From: Candidatus Omnitrophota bacterium
GTDB taxonomy: Bacteria > Omnitrophota > Omnitrophia > JAHJGZ01
Assembly (NCBI GenBank): GCA_018823795.1
Contig: JAHJGZ010000176.1
Location: 1-39,763, forward strand
Length of the DNA stretch: 39,763 nt
Reading direction: 5' to 3'
Part shown: positions 8,351-15,300 of the stretch, piece after piece
Numbering within the stretch: the stretch's first letter is position 1
Layout of the letters: each line of letters opens with the position of its first letter
Program-made: the position numbers and the translations under genes
Notes under the pieces: model-generated
The model's input: only the letters and a program-made list of their open reading frames with translations
The model's database searches: none
What the model was told of the DNA's origin: nothing

Positions 8351-9766
8351 ATGAAAAATAAGCCCTTCTTTTTAAGAAATATTAGAATGCTTGTTAGCCT
8401 TATTTTTTTTCTTTCCTCAGTGACAACGGTGCATCCCTATGAAAACCAAAGAAGAGTGGAGGAAGAAAAAAGAACGTCGTTAGCATATACTGAAGAAATA
8501 ACCTTAAACAAAGAAGAAAGACTGCTTTTCGATTTTGGGGGATGGATTGATCTACGGTATGATGAATATCACAATATTGATAATGATAATACAGTGCGTG
8601 ATGCGATAGATTATTCAGAGTCGATCGATTTTCGTGTTTGGATAAAAGCCATACTCAAACCAGCCCAGGATGCTTTATATGAAAATGAACATTCGCTCTA
8701 CATTCGCATGAAAGATATGTTAATTCAAGAACGCCCTGATGACAGTGCAGGAGGAAGTGATCATGATGGCCCCCATATTGATTACGCATATATAACATTG
8801 GATTTCCGGCCAGTGTGGTTAGAAATAGGGAGATCGTATTATAGTATTGGACAGGGCATTGCTTATAGTGATGTGCATGACGGAGCAGAATTATTAGTGT
8901 CCGTGTACGATTGGCAGCTTAAAGGTTTTGCATCACACACACTGCCGAACGAAGATAATATTGATACCAGTGTTCCGGGATATCAAGATCAAAGCGACCG
9001 CTATTTTTATGGGGTTGAAGGACGGTATCGTGGATGTATTGACCATGAGATCTATACCTATCTTCTTCTGCAAAGGGATTTCAGTAATGAAGAGCCGGAA
9101 GATCCAGCGCAAAATTATACCTATGACTCCGAATATATCGGACTTGGCGCTGAAGGTATGGTTGGCCCTTCGTTGCGATATTGGGCAGAGATAATTTATG
9201 AATCAGGTAAAAGCAGGATATATGCATCAAATGAAAGAAAAGATATTAATGCGTGGGGCGGGGTAATGGGTACCTCCTACGATTGGGACGTCTATAGTCA
9301 TCCGGCCGTTTCATGTATCTATGGTTTTGGTTCTGGTGATTCTGACAGGGGAGATGTGACCGATACGTTTAATGGCAATACCTATGGTCGCGATGAGAAT
9401 TTTCTTCCGTTCGGCTATATTAATACGGGCTATGTACTCTCGCCACGACTATCTAACCTGCATTATTATACGGTTGGGGTTACGTGTGCCCCTTTAGAAT
9501 CGGTGAATCCACTAAAAAAAATTCAGTTTGGTATTGATTACTATCGCTATTATAAAGACGCACAAGCTGGTGGAATAAGCGATACCGATGCAACGAGCAG
9601 TAGTCGTGATATTGGACATGAACTCGACGCTACTCTTTCATGGGATGTTACCTCAGATCTGAGCTTTGTAATGCAATACGGACATTTTTTCCCTGGCGCT
9701 GCGTACCCGGCGGCGACTGATGATGACGAACATTATTTTTCTTTTAATGTAACGCTGACAATTTAA
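8351..9766 (+). CDS. Alginate-export-like outer-membrane porin
   Basis: 471 residues. A signal peptide (residues 1 to ~30, ending near HPY) precedes the charged motif RRVEEEKRTSL-x3-TE that is shared with the upstream exported protein. From ~residue 55 the chain shows many alternating beta strands rich in Tyr, Asp and Gly, with family-like landmarks (FGGWIDLRYDEY, YITLDFRPVWLEIGRSYYS, GQGIAY). It ends in a strand with FSFNVTLTI. The arrangement resembles the alginate-export/AlgE-like porins (PF13372). Substrate cannot be named: this family includes exporters and anion-selective porins. Asp-rich loops (SGDSDRGDVTD) could bind cations. There is no good ribosome site, consistent with coupling to the gene 22 nt upstream. 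Confidence 0.72.
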   Translation: MKNKPFFLRNIRMLVSLIFFLSSVTTVHPYENQRRVEEEKRTSLAYTEEITLNKEERLLFDFGGWIDLRYDEYHNIDNDNTVRDAIDYSESIDFRVWIKAILKPAQDALYENEHSLYIRMKDMLIQERPDDSAGGSDHDGPHIDYAYITLDFRPVWLEIGRSYYSIGQGIAYSDVHDGAELLVSVYDWQLKGFASHTLPNEDNIDTSVPGYQDQSDRYFYGVEGRYRGCIDHEIYTYLLLQRDFSNEEPEDPAQNYTYDSEYIGLGAEGMVGPSLRYWAEIIYESGKSRIYASNERKDINAWGGVMGTSYDWDVYSHPAVSCIYGFGSGDSDRGDVTDTFNGNTYGRDENFLPFGYINTGYVLSPRLSNLHYYTVGVTCAPLESVNPLKKIQFGIDYYRYYKDAQAGGISDTDATSSSRDIGHELDATLSWDVTSDLSFVMQYGHFFPGAAYPAATDDDEHYFSFNVTLTI

Positions 9767-9779
9767 AGGTTGATTCCAG

Positions 9780-10415
9780 ATGAAGCATTTTTTATTTTTT
9801 TTAATTATAAGCATATTTGTTTTAAGTGCCAATACGGCATATGCAGAGATTGTTATGGAAGTTGACTACGAGAAGAATACGGCGATGATCTATGAATCGG
9901 GAATACCAATTGCAAAACATAGCATAGGTAATGCAGCATTTCTTACGGTTACAGGTTCGATCCCGAATGGGGAAGTCAAAAAATACGAGAAGGATGGCTA
10001 TACGGTTTATACATATAACAATAATTTCCCGCATGGGGATTTTAGAAGTTATTACACGAGTGGTATCCTAAAACAGGAAGGGAAATTTAGAAAAGGGAAA
10101 AGGGATGGAATATTGAAACAGTATTATGAAAATGGAAAAATTAAAGCAGAATGGCATTTTAAAAAGGGGAAACAACACGGTCCTTGTAAAAAGTACTATG
10201 AAAATAAAAACCTGAAAGCCGAATGGATGTATAAAGATAACCGTATTGATGGTATCCACACAAAGTATTATGAGGATGGAACAATTGAGAGCGAATGGAG
10301 GTACCGGAAAGGAAAACGGGACGGAAAATGTTTTGTGTATGATGTGGACGGAAAGCTTAAATATACTGAAATATATAAAAATGATAAGAAGATAGAGCAT
10401 GTTCTGTCTTCATGA
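9780..10415 (+). CDS. Exported MORN-variant repeat protein (YwqK-like)
   Basis: 211 residues with a signal peptide (to about TAYA). Residues ~75-205 hold about five tandem repeats of ~22-24 residues of the type YYENGKIKAEWHFKKGKQHG, the MORN_2 pattern that annotation pipelines often label toxin-antitoxin YwqK-like antitoxin. That label is misleading here: no toxin is adjacent, and the signal peptide places it outside the cytoplasm. Such repeats form elongated beta-hairpin stacks and usually mediate binding. It starts 13 nt after the porin stop with AAAGG upstream, so it may belong to the same operon as the porin and its exported partner. Confidence 0.75.
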   Translation: MKHFLFFLIISIFVLSANTAYAEIVMEVDYEKNTAMIYESGIPIAKHSIGNAAFLTVTGSIPNGEVKKYEKDGYTVYTYNNNFPHGDFRSYYTSGILKQEGKFRKGKRDGILKQYYENGKIKAEWHFKKGKQHGPCKKYYENKNLKAEWMYKDNRIDGIHTKYYEDGTIESEWRYRKGKRDGKCFVYDVDGKLKYTEIYKNDKKIEHVLSS

Positions 10416-10711
10416 TCGGCGGCGGAATATTTTTTACGTGTTGTGCATTGTTTTCAATATAGGTGATAATAAAACCATCGTTTGAAATCAGCCTTGCCAT
10501 TCGATGGCTTAAATTTTATTGTAAAATATTAGGCTTCGATATACAATTAAGTCCTACGCCGCGAGCGGTGAAATCATGCAGAATGGCGCATTCTATTTTT
10601 GTTGTTGATTTAATTGGTGCGTCGGTTTTTTTGTTTCTGTCGTCAACGAATACATTGTATGGGGTGTAGGATCACAATAAATGAATATAGTTAAAGGGAG
10701 GGTAATACATT
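10416..10711. other. Intergenic stretch with a possible decayed minus-strand gene
   Basis: About 300 bases without a convincing gene. A plus-strand frame at 10463-10669 has no ribosome site and unnatural composition. On the minus strand a frame is open from 10671 to a TAA at 10516-10518 and continues open past it. It has no start codon and reads, in part, VDDRNKKTDAP and HDFTARGVGL. The second piece faintly resembles the D-h-S-x-x-G turn of PilZ domains. This could be a pseudogene remnant or chance. Confidence 0.25.
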
Positions 10712-11203
10712 ATGAATTTTATTCAAAAGTACTTTAAAAAAATAAGGAGTCAGCTTTCCGAAGATAAGATCTATCGACAGATTGTTAGTAAGCGGAATAA
10801 AGCGCGCAAACTAAAGGTGCCTGAACTTATCGAATGTTTGTATTTTCATTTCATTAAACCTGATGATGTTCAGGAAATAATTATAGGCGGCACAAAGTAT
10901 GTTTTTACATTAAATCTTCATATGATGGAGCCCGGCCTGCGTGAAGGTAATTTAGAAGTCTATCAAGAAAAAATGAAGGTGTTTGATGTGGAGATAGTAG
11001 AATCGTATGAATTAGCTACCTACGCCAGAACGTCAGATTATCAATTAGGAGAAATTAATGGGTTTCTTAATGGAGGTTGGATAGAGGAATTTAAAAAATA
11101 TTATAACGACAGAAAAGAAAAGGTGATTAAGGACGAGAAGGAATCTGCCAGGGTAGAAAAAGAAAAAAAGATACAGCGATTAAAGAAAAATTTTGGAATT
11201 TAA
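10712..11203 (+). CDS. Hypothetical cytoplasmic protein
   Basis: 163 residues with no signal peptide, no membrane segment and no recognised family. The ribosome site GGGAGGG lies 9 nt before the ATG. The middle part (residues ~45-120) looks like a mixed alpha/beta domain (VQEIIIGGTKYVFTL, VEIVESYELATYA). The last ~35 residues are almost all charged (KEKVIKDEKESARVEKEKK) and should form a helix or coiled coil. It precedes a glycosyltransferase by 28 nt. No function can be assigned. Confidence 0.6.
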   Translation: MNFIQKYFKKIRSQLSEDKIYRQIVSKRNKARKLKVPELIECLYFHFIKPDDVQEIIIGGTKYVFTLNLHMMEPGLREGNLEVYQEKMKVFDVEIVESYELATYARTSDYQLGEINGFLNGGWIEEFKKYYNDRKEKVIKDEKESARVEKEKKIQRLKKNFGI

Positions 11204-11231
11204 TAGAAACATAGAATAATAGATATCTATC

Positions 11232-12212
11232 ATGACATCGCACAAGCCGACAATTTATTTTTTATGTGCTGACACGAATGCTCATTCTGGCGGCATAAAG
11301 GTACTCTATCGTCATGTTGACATTTTAAACGCTCATGGTTTTTCTGCATGTATCTTACATAGCAAACAGGGCTTTCGCTGCAGCTGGTTTGATAATACCA
11401 CGACGGTTAAATCAGTGCATGAACTCGAGTTATTCATCAACGATTATTTTGTAATTTCAGAAATATATTTACCAGATCTTGGCGATCGCTTACCACATAA
11501 TAAAAAAGTAGTCTTTAACCAAAACTGTTATTATACGTTTTTAAAAGGCTATTCATATAACCAGCACGATACGAAAACGCCCTACCATCATCAAAATGTC
11601 GTTGGCGTGCTTGTTGTTTCAGATGACAGTCTTGAGTACATGCAGCATCTTTTTCCTAATATTCCCATTACCAAAATTCGCAATGCTACCGATACAGCCT
11701 TTTTTTCATATCAAGAGCGAAAAGAAAAAATTATCTCATTCATGACACGAAAGCATTCCGAAGAGAGCATCCAAGTCATAAATATATTGAAATTACGAAA
11801 CGCGCTCGAGGATTTTACGCTTGTTCCAATTGAGAACAAAAAAGAACATGAGGTTGCACAGATCATGAAAGAATCACTCATATTTTTAAGTTTTGGCTAT
11901 CCTGAAGGCTTTGCGCTTCCTCCTGCTGAGGCAATGGCGTGTGGATGTATTGTGATAGGCTATCATGGAAGGGGAGGTAAGGAATATTTTAAAACTGAAT
12001 TTTCATATCCCATCGAACAGGGTGATATCATTACTTTCAGTAAAACGGTCGAAGAAGTGATTCAAGAGTGGAATAAAGATCCCCGCATATTAAATGAAAA
12101 AAGACAAAAGGCATCAGAATATATACTCCAGAATTATTCAAAAAAATGGCAAGAAAAGGAAGTTGTTGGATTTTGGAGTAATATGTTTAACAAAACGCCA
12201 ATTTCCTGCTAA
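11232..12212 (+). CDS. Glycosyltransferase, GT4-like
   Basis: 326 residues with a GT-B layout. The N-terminal half opens with a Gly-rich turn (NAHSGGIKVLYRH) typical of the acceptor domain. The C-terminal half holds the sugar-nucleotide motif FGYPEGFALPPAEAMACG, including the E-x7-E-like spacing of retaining GT4 enzymes, followed by GRGGKEYF. It probably transfers a sugar to a surface polysaccharide or lipid at the cytoplasmic side of the membrane; donor and acceptor are unknown. There is no ribosome site. Instead a perfect 12-bp palindrome (ATAGATATCTAT, 11219-11230) abuts the ATG. The HD-like gene follows within about 10 nt. Confidence 0.8.
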   Translation: MTSHKPTIYFLCADTNAHSGGIKVLYRHVDILNAHGFSACILHSKQGFRCSWFDNTTTVKSVHELELFINDYFVISEIYLPDLGDRLPHNKKVVFNQNCYYTFLKGYSYNQHDTKTPYHHQNVVGVLVVSDDSLEYMQHLFPNIPITKIRNATDTAFFSYQERKEKIISFMTRKHSEESIQVINILKLRNALEDFTLVPIENKKEHEVAQIMKESLIFLSFGYPEGFALPPAEAMACGCIVIGYHGRGGKEYFKTEFSYPIEQGDIITFSKTVEEVIQEWNKDPRILNEKRQKASEYILQNYSKKWQEKEVVGFWSNMFNKTPISC

Positions 12213-12222
12213 TATAATGCTT

Positions 12223-12810
12223 ATGAGTGAAAAGAAAAAGAATACAACGGTATTAGATTTTTTTGCAGAAATCGGTCAGCTTAAACGGGTACGGCGGAGT
12301 GGCTGGTGGACCGTTGGTATTAAAGATGGGGAGAGTGTCGCTGACCATTCTTTTCGGTGTGCAGTTATTGGCTATTGCATTGCTAAAATGGAGGGTGGTG
12401 ATGCGCCAAAAGTTGCATTGATGTGCCTTTTTAATGATATCCATGAAGCACGTATTAATGATTTGCATAAAGTTGTTGGTCGGTATGTACATATAAAGAA
12501 TGCTGAAAAACGGGCATTAAAGGAACAGCTGGATACGCTGCCGAGGGAAATTGGTGCATCAATTAAAGCTCTTATGGATGAATTGATCCGTGATAAATCA
12601 AGAGAAGGCATTATTGCACGAGATGCTGATATTCTTGAATGTATGTTGCAAGGGAAAGAATATTACGAACAAGGCTATACGAAGGCAAAACATTTTTTTG
12701 ATAAAGCGTGTAATCATTTAAAAACAAAAAGCGCAAAAAAACTCGCAGCAGCGCTTGAAGAATGGGATTCATACGACTGGTGTAAAAAATTAGCAGTCTT
12801 AAAACGGTAA
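12223..12810 (+). CDS. HD-domain family protein (YfbR/HDDC2-like) with an altered HD pair
   Basis: 195 residues from the ATG at 12223; an ATG at 12217 is equally possible, and the longer frame back to 12094 lies inside the glycosyltransferase and is unlikely. The pattern GESVADHSFR (His42) followed by CLFNDIHEARINDLHKV matches HD-type nucleotidases of the YfbR/HDDC2 group, which dephosphorylate deoxynucleoside monophosphates. The usual His-Asp pair is read here as Asn71-Asp72 (codon AAT), while His74, Glu75 and the following INDLHKV are kept. If the sequence is right, metal binding may be altered. The downstream region carries RDADILECM, the usual second Asp motif. It has no ribosome site and overlaps the end of the glycosyltransferase region closely. 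Confidence 0.78.
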   Translation: MSEKKKNTTVLDFFAEIGQLKRVRRSGWWTVGIKDGESVADHSFRCAVIGYCIAKMEGGDAPKVALMCLFNDIHEARINDLHKVVGRYVHIKNAEKRALKEQLDTLPREIGASIKALMDELIRDKSREGIIARDADILECMLQGKEYYEQGYTKAKHFFDKACNHLKTKSAKKLAAALEEWDSYDWCKKLAVLKR

Positions 12811-12866
12811 AGTAAGGAACAGGAAATAGAGATTGTGAATAATAGATTGTATGCAGCAGTTATACT

Positions 12867-12968
12867 GTGCATGTTAAAACGGGCAAAGTATTAATTCGCA
12901 CCGATTCGGGTATCGAGTATTATGCTAACTGTTGTCCCGATAAAATGCTGCGCATCTTACGGGATTAA
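12867..12968 (+). pseudogene. Possible small ORF or gene remnant before purM
   Basis: A GTG-started frame encodes 33 residues reading in part KTGKVLIRTDSGIEYYANCC. The composition looks protein-like, but there is no ribosome site, and the stop falls inside the repeated leader. It could be the tail of a decayed gene. The rest of the 220-nt gap between the HD-like gene and purM holds only the leader hairpin. Confidence 0.2.
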
Positions 12969-13030
12969 TTCGCGATTATGATTTACGTCATTTTATTCCG
13001 TAAACCATGCGCTCATTAAAGGAGTAACAC
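12962..13030 (+). promoter_or_regulatory. Hairpin leader of purM, copy 1 of a repeated cis element
   Basis: GGATTAATTCGCG is followed by a stem (5' arm 12972-12987, 3' arm 12999-13012, inner pairs TTTACG/CGTAAA) and a loop TCATTTTATTC. GCTCATTAAAGGAG then leads into the purM ATG. The same arrangement occurs before the SDR gene at 14214-14287, with a changed but still paired stem position (C-G here, T-A there). It may be a regulatory RNA or a protein-binding site. It resembles no riboswitch class that I know. Confidence 0.6.
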
Positions 13031-14038
13031 ATGAAAAAAAAATTAACCTATAAAAAAGCAGGGGTTGATGTAAACAAAACAGATCAGATTGTAAGCAAGA
13101 TCAAGACGCTAAGTCGGTCAACAAACCGTGCGGAAGTATTAGGAAAAATTGGAAATTTCAGTGGTTTTTTTAGCGTGCCAAAAAAAGGGATGAAAAATCC
13201 TGTCCTGGTTGCTTCAACCGACGGCGTGGGCACGAAGATCATGATTGCAACCGCACGAAACAACTATTCAACAATTGGTATTGACCTTGTTGCTATGTGT
13301 GTTAATGACCTTATCACCGCAGGTGCCGAGCCGCTTTTTTTTCTGGATTATTATGCTACGGGAAAAGTTGATTCGCGCAATTTTTTATCCATCTTACGCG
13401 GAATAGTTGGGGGTTGCAGACAAGCAGGCTGTGCACTGCTTGGCGGTGAGATTGCGGAAATGCCAGATTGTTATGAAAAAAACAAATATGATTTAGCGGG
13501 GTTTACGGTTGGTATTGTCGATAAGGGTAATATTATTGATGGCTCAAAAGTAAAGGTGGGGGATGTCGTTATTGGCATTGCTTCAAGCGGTCTTCATTCA
13601 AATGGGTATTCATTGGCACGAAAAATATTTACAAAACAGGAAATAAAGAGATCCAAATGGGGTAAATTACTTTTAACACCAACTAAAATTTATGTGAAGC
13701 CCATCCTTTCGTTATGTTCAAAGATTCGGGTAAAATCGATCGTGCATATTACGGGTGGTGGGCTGTATGATAATATCCCGCGAGTGATTCCGAAACGAAT
13801 GAACGTTATCATTAATAAAAATGCCTGGAAAGTGCCGCATATTTTTAAGGAAATACAACGAAGAGGCAATGTGGCTGAAAAAGAAATGTTTAGAACGTTC
13901 AATATGGGGATTGGAATGGCAGTGGTTATGAGTAAACGCGACTGTCAAAAGGCGCAAAAAATACTCGCGAAAGAAAGGATCGACTCGTTTGTTATCGGAA
14001 AAGTTGTTAGAGGGAACAATAAAGTCATAATTTCGTAA
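13031..14038 (+). CDS. purM: Phosphoribosylformylglycinamidine cyclo-ligase (AIR synthase)
   Basis: Closes the imidazole ring, converting FGAM and ATP to AIR, the fifth step of purine synthesis, in the cytoplasm. The 335 residues match the family length. Landmarks are YKKAGVDVNKTDQIV at the N-terminus, ASTDGVGTKI, CVNDLITAGAEPLFFLDY and GCALLGGEIAEMP, followed by IGIASSGLHSNGYSL, all conserved in PurM. GGAG lies 6 nt before the ATG. The gene is separated from the other pur genes by the SDR gene and tRNA-Glu, and its leader repeats a hairpin found before the SDR gene. The family call is secure. Confidence 0.95.
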   Translation: MKKKLTYKKAGVDVNKTDQIVSKIKTLSRSTNRAEVLGKIGNFSGFFSVPKKGMKNPVLVASTDGVGTKIMIATARNNYSTIGIDLVAMCVNDLITAGAEPLFFLDYYATGKVDSRNFLSILRGIVGGCRQAGCALLGGEIAEMPDCYEKNKYDLAGFTVGIVDKGNIIDGSKVKVGDVVIGIASSGLHSNGYSLARKIFTKQEIKRSKWGKLLLTPTKIYVKPILSLCSKIRVKSIVHITGGGLYDNIPRVIPKRMNVIINKNAWKVPHIFKEIQRRGNVAEKEMFRTFNMGIGMAVVMSKRDCQKAQKILAKERIDSFVIGKVVRGNNKVIIS

Positions 14039-14056
14039 TAGGGGGTACATGAAAAC

Positions 14057-14105
14057 ACAACGTAGCAAATCTGCCGTTAGGCAGGCGGTAGTGAAGCTAT
14101 GTTGT
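14057..14105. repeat. Nested palindromic element between purM and the SDR gene
   Basis: ACAACGTAGC (14057-14066) pairs with GCTATGTTGT (14096-14105) with a single G-U wobble. Between them CTGCC (14071-14075) and GGCAG (14080-14084) form a second hairpin with a GTTA loop, followed by GCGG. There is no T run, so it is not a standard terminator. It looks like a REP- or MITE-type dispersed palindrome. Confidence 0.6.
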
Positions 14106-14213
14106 ATGATTGAATGTATCCAGCACTAATTGTTTTAAATCAGCAATGGATAACGGGCAATAAAATAAATACGTTGATTTTTTAATAAAAGGAATAAATT
14201 GAAAAATAGTGTT

Positions 14214-14287
14214 GGATTAAATTCGCGCATATATTTTATGTCATCTTTTAGATTCCATAAAATATGCGCTCATTTAAGGAGTGTGAA
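14214..14287 (+). promoter_or_regulatory. Hairpin leader of the SDR gene, copy 2 of the repeated cis element
   Basis: GGATTAAATTCGCG, then a stem of about 14 bp (5' arm 14225-14240, 3' arm 14256-14269) with a 2-nt bulge, a loop TCATCTTTTAGATTC, and GCTCATTTAAGGAG before the ATG. It aligns nearly end to end with 12962-13030 upstream of purM. The loop may form a small inner hairpin (ATCT/AGAT). Confidence 0.6.
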
Positions 14288-15007
14288 ATGAACTTAATAA
14301 AGAAGACTGCATTAATTACCGGCGCGTGTAATGGCATCGGAGAGGCAACAGCACTAGCCTTTGCCCGAGAAGGGACGCAACTTATATTGATTTCAAATAA
14401 TAAGAACCGACTCGAGGCAACGATAAAGAAAATTGCTCTGTTTGGGGTAAAGGCAACAAGTTTTGTTGTAGACATTGCAGATGACGCACGGTTGCAAGAA
14501 TTATTAGAAAACGCTTATTTAAAACACGGAAGAATCGACATCCTTGTCAATTGCGCGGGAATTTTTTTACAAAAAAAGATTACCGATATGACGGTTAAAG
14601 AGTGGAAGTATCTTATCGATGTAAATCTAACCGGTACGTTTGTGTGTTGCAACTATATAATTCCCAAGATGATAGAACAAAAGGAAGGCTTAATCTTTAA
14701 TTTCTCTTCCATTGGCGGGAAAATCGGTCTTAAAGAAAAATCGGCATATTGTGCGTCAAAATTTGGTGTTGTGGGGTTGTCAAAAGCACTTGCCAAAGAA
14801 CTTAAACCGTTTGGTATAAAGGTACATATTGTCTATCCGTATCTTGTCGATTCCGAAAAGCAGATTAACTGGGACTCACCAGACTGTGACGAATGCGGAA
14901 TACTAAAAGTTGAGGATGTTGCCAATATGATTGTATATATGGCAAAGCTTCCAAAGCGCGTCTATGTCGAAGACGTTGAGATAAAACCATATCTTTATTC
15001 AAAGTAA
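14288..15007 (+). CDS. Short-chain dehydrogenase/reductase (SDR)
   Basis: 239 residues of the classical SDR fold. The NAD(P)-binding TGACNGIGEA motif is near the N-terminus, NCAG follows at about residue 87, the catalytic Ser is in NFSSIGG, and YCASK supplies the catalytic Tyr and Lys. The start at 14288 is fixed by AAGGAG 7 nt upstream; the in-frame ATG at 14264 lies inside the leader stem. The group includes 3-oxoacyl-ACP reductases and many sugar or alcohol dehydrogenases, so the substrate is unknown. It sits between purM and tRNA-Glu/purB and shares its leader hairpin with purM, which hints at common regulation. It is not a known purine enzyme. Confidence 0.85.
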   Translation: MNLIKKTALITGACNGIGEATALAFAREGTQLILISNNKNRLEATIKKIALFGVKATSFVVDIADDARLQELLENAYLKHGRIDILVNCAGIFLQKKITDMTVKEWKYLIDVNLTGTFVCCNYIIPKMIEQKEGLIFNFSSIGGKIGLKEKSAYCASKFGVVGLSKALAKELKPFGIKVHIVYPYLVDSEKQINWDSPDCDECGILKVEDVANMIVYMAKLPKRVYVEDVEIKPYLYSK

Positions 15008-15101
15008 TATCCTACCGTATGGATAGTATCAAGAGTTATTCCAATCGTAACAATATGGAATGAATCGATTTGCATACTATTCTATCGAGTAAAAATAAAC
15101 A

Positions 15102-15130
15102 TTGAAAATCTATCCTTTTTAGGGTAAAAT
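15102..15130 (+). promoter_or_regulatory. Predicted promoter for tRNA-Glu and the purB operon
   Basis: TTGAAA (15102-15107) and TAAAAT (15125-15130) are 17 nt apart. Transcription should start about 15137, 64 nt before the tRNA. The gap from 15008 also holds an inverted repeat (ATTCCA/TGGAAT) just upstream, and nothing else that I can identify. Confidence 0.6.
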
Positions 15131-15200
15131 TCCACTTCGTTTTGTTTGCGCTCGGTAATGGACTTAATTATAAGGAAGGCAATAAGATAAATGAATAAAA

Positions 15201-15275
15201 GGCCTCATCGTCTAGCCTGGCCTAGGACGCCTGGTTCTCAACCAGGTAACACGGGTTCGAATCCCGTTGGGGCTA
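15201..15275 (+). tRNA. tRNA-Glu (anticodon CTC)
   Basis: 75 nt with a complete cloverleaf: acceptor GGCCTCA pairing with TGGGGCT (G-U at 1-72 and at 5-68), D arm GTCTAG...GGAC, anticodon stem CCTGG/CCAGG with loop TTCTCAA (anticodon CTC), and T arm ACGGG-TTCGAAT-CCCGT. The CCA end is not encoded. It lies 25 nt before the purB start and is probably on the same transcript as the purine operon. Confidence 0.93.
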
Positions 15276-15300
15276 TTGATTTTTTTGGGAGGAAATGCAT

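Noticed and set aside
9780-10415. Toxin-antitoxin system suggested by YwqK-like repeats
   Set aside because: The protein has a signal peptide and there is no adjacent toxin gene; the repeats are MORN-type binding units.
10463-10669. 68-codon plus-strand frame after the MORN-like gene
   Set aside because: No ribosome site, no recognisable domain, and composition unlike neighbouring proteins.
12094-12222. Longer N-terminus for the HD-like protein from 12094
   Set aside because: The extra 41-43 residues are out of frame translation of the glycosyltransferase 3' end; homologous sequence starts near 12223.
14050-14130. 26-codon ATG frame after purM, preceded by GGGGGT
   Set aside because: It lies over the nested palindrome, which explains its sequence; no other support.
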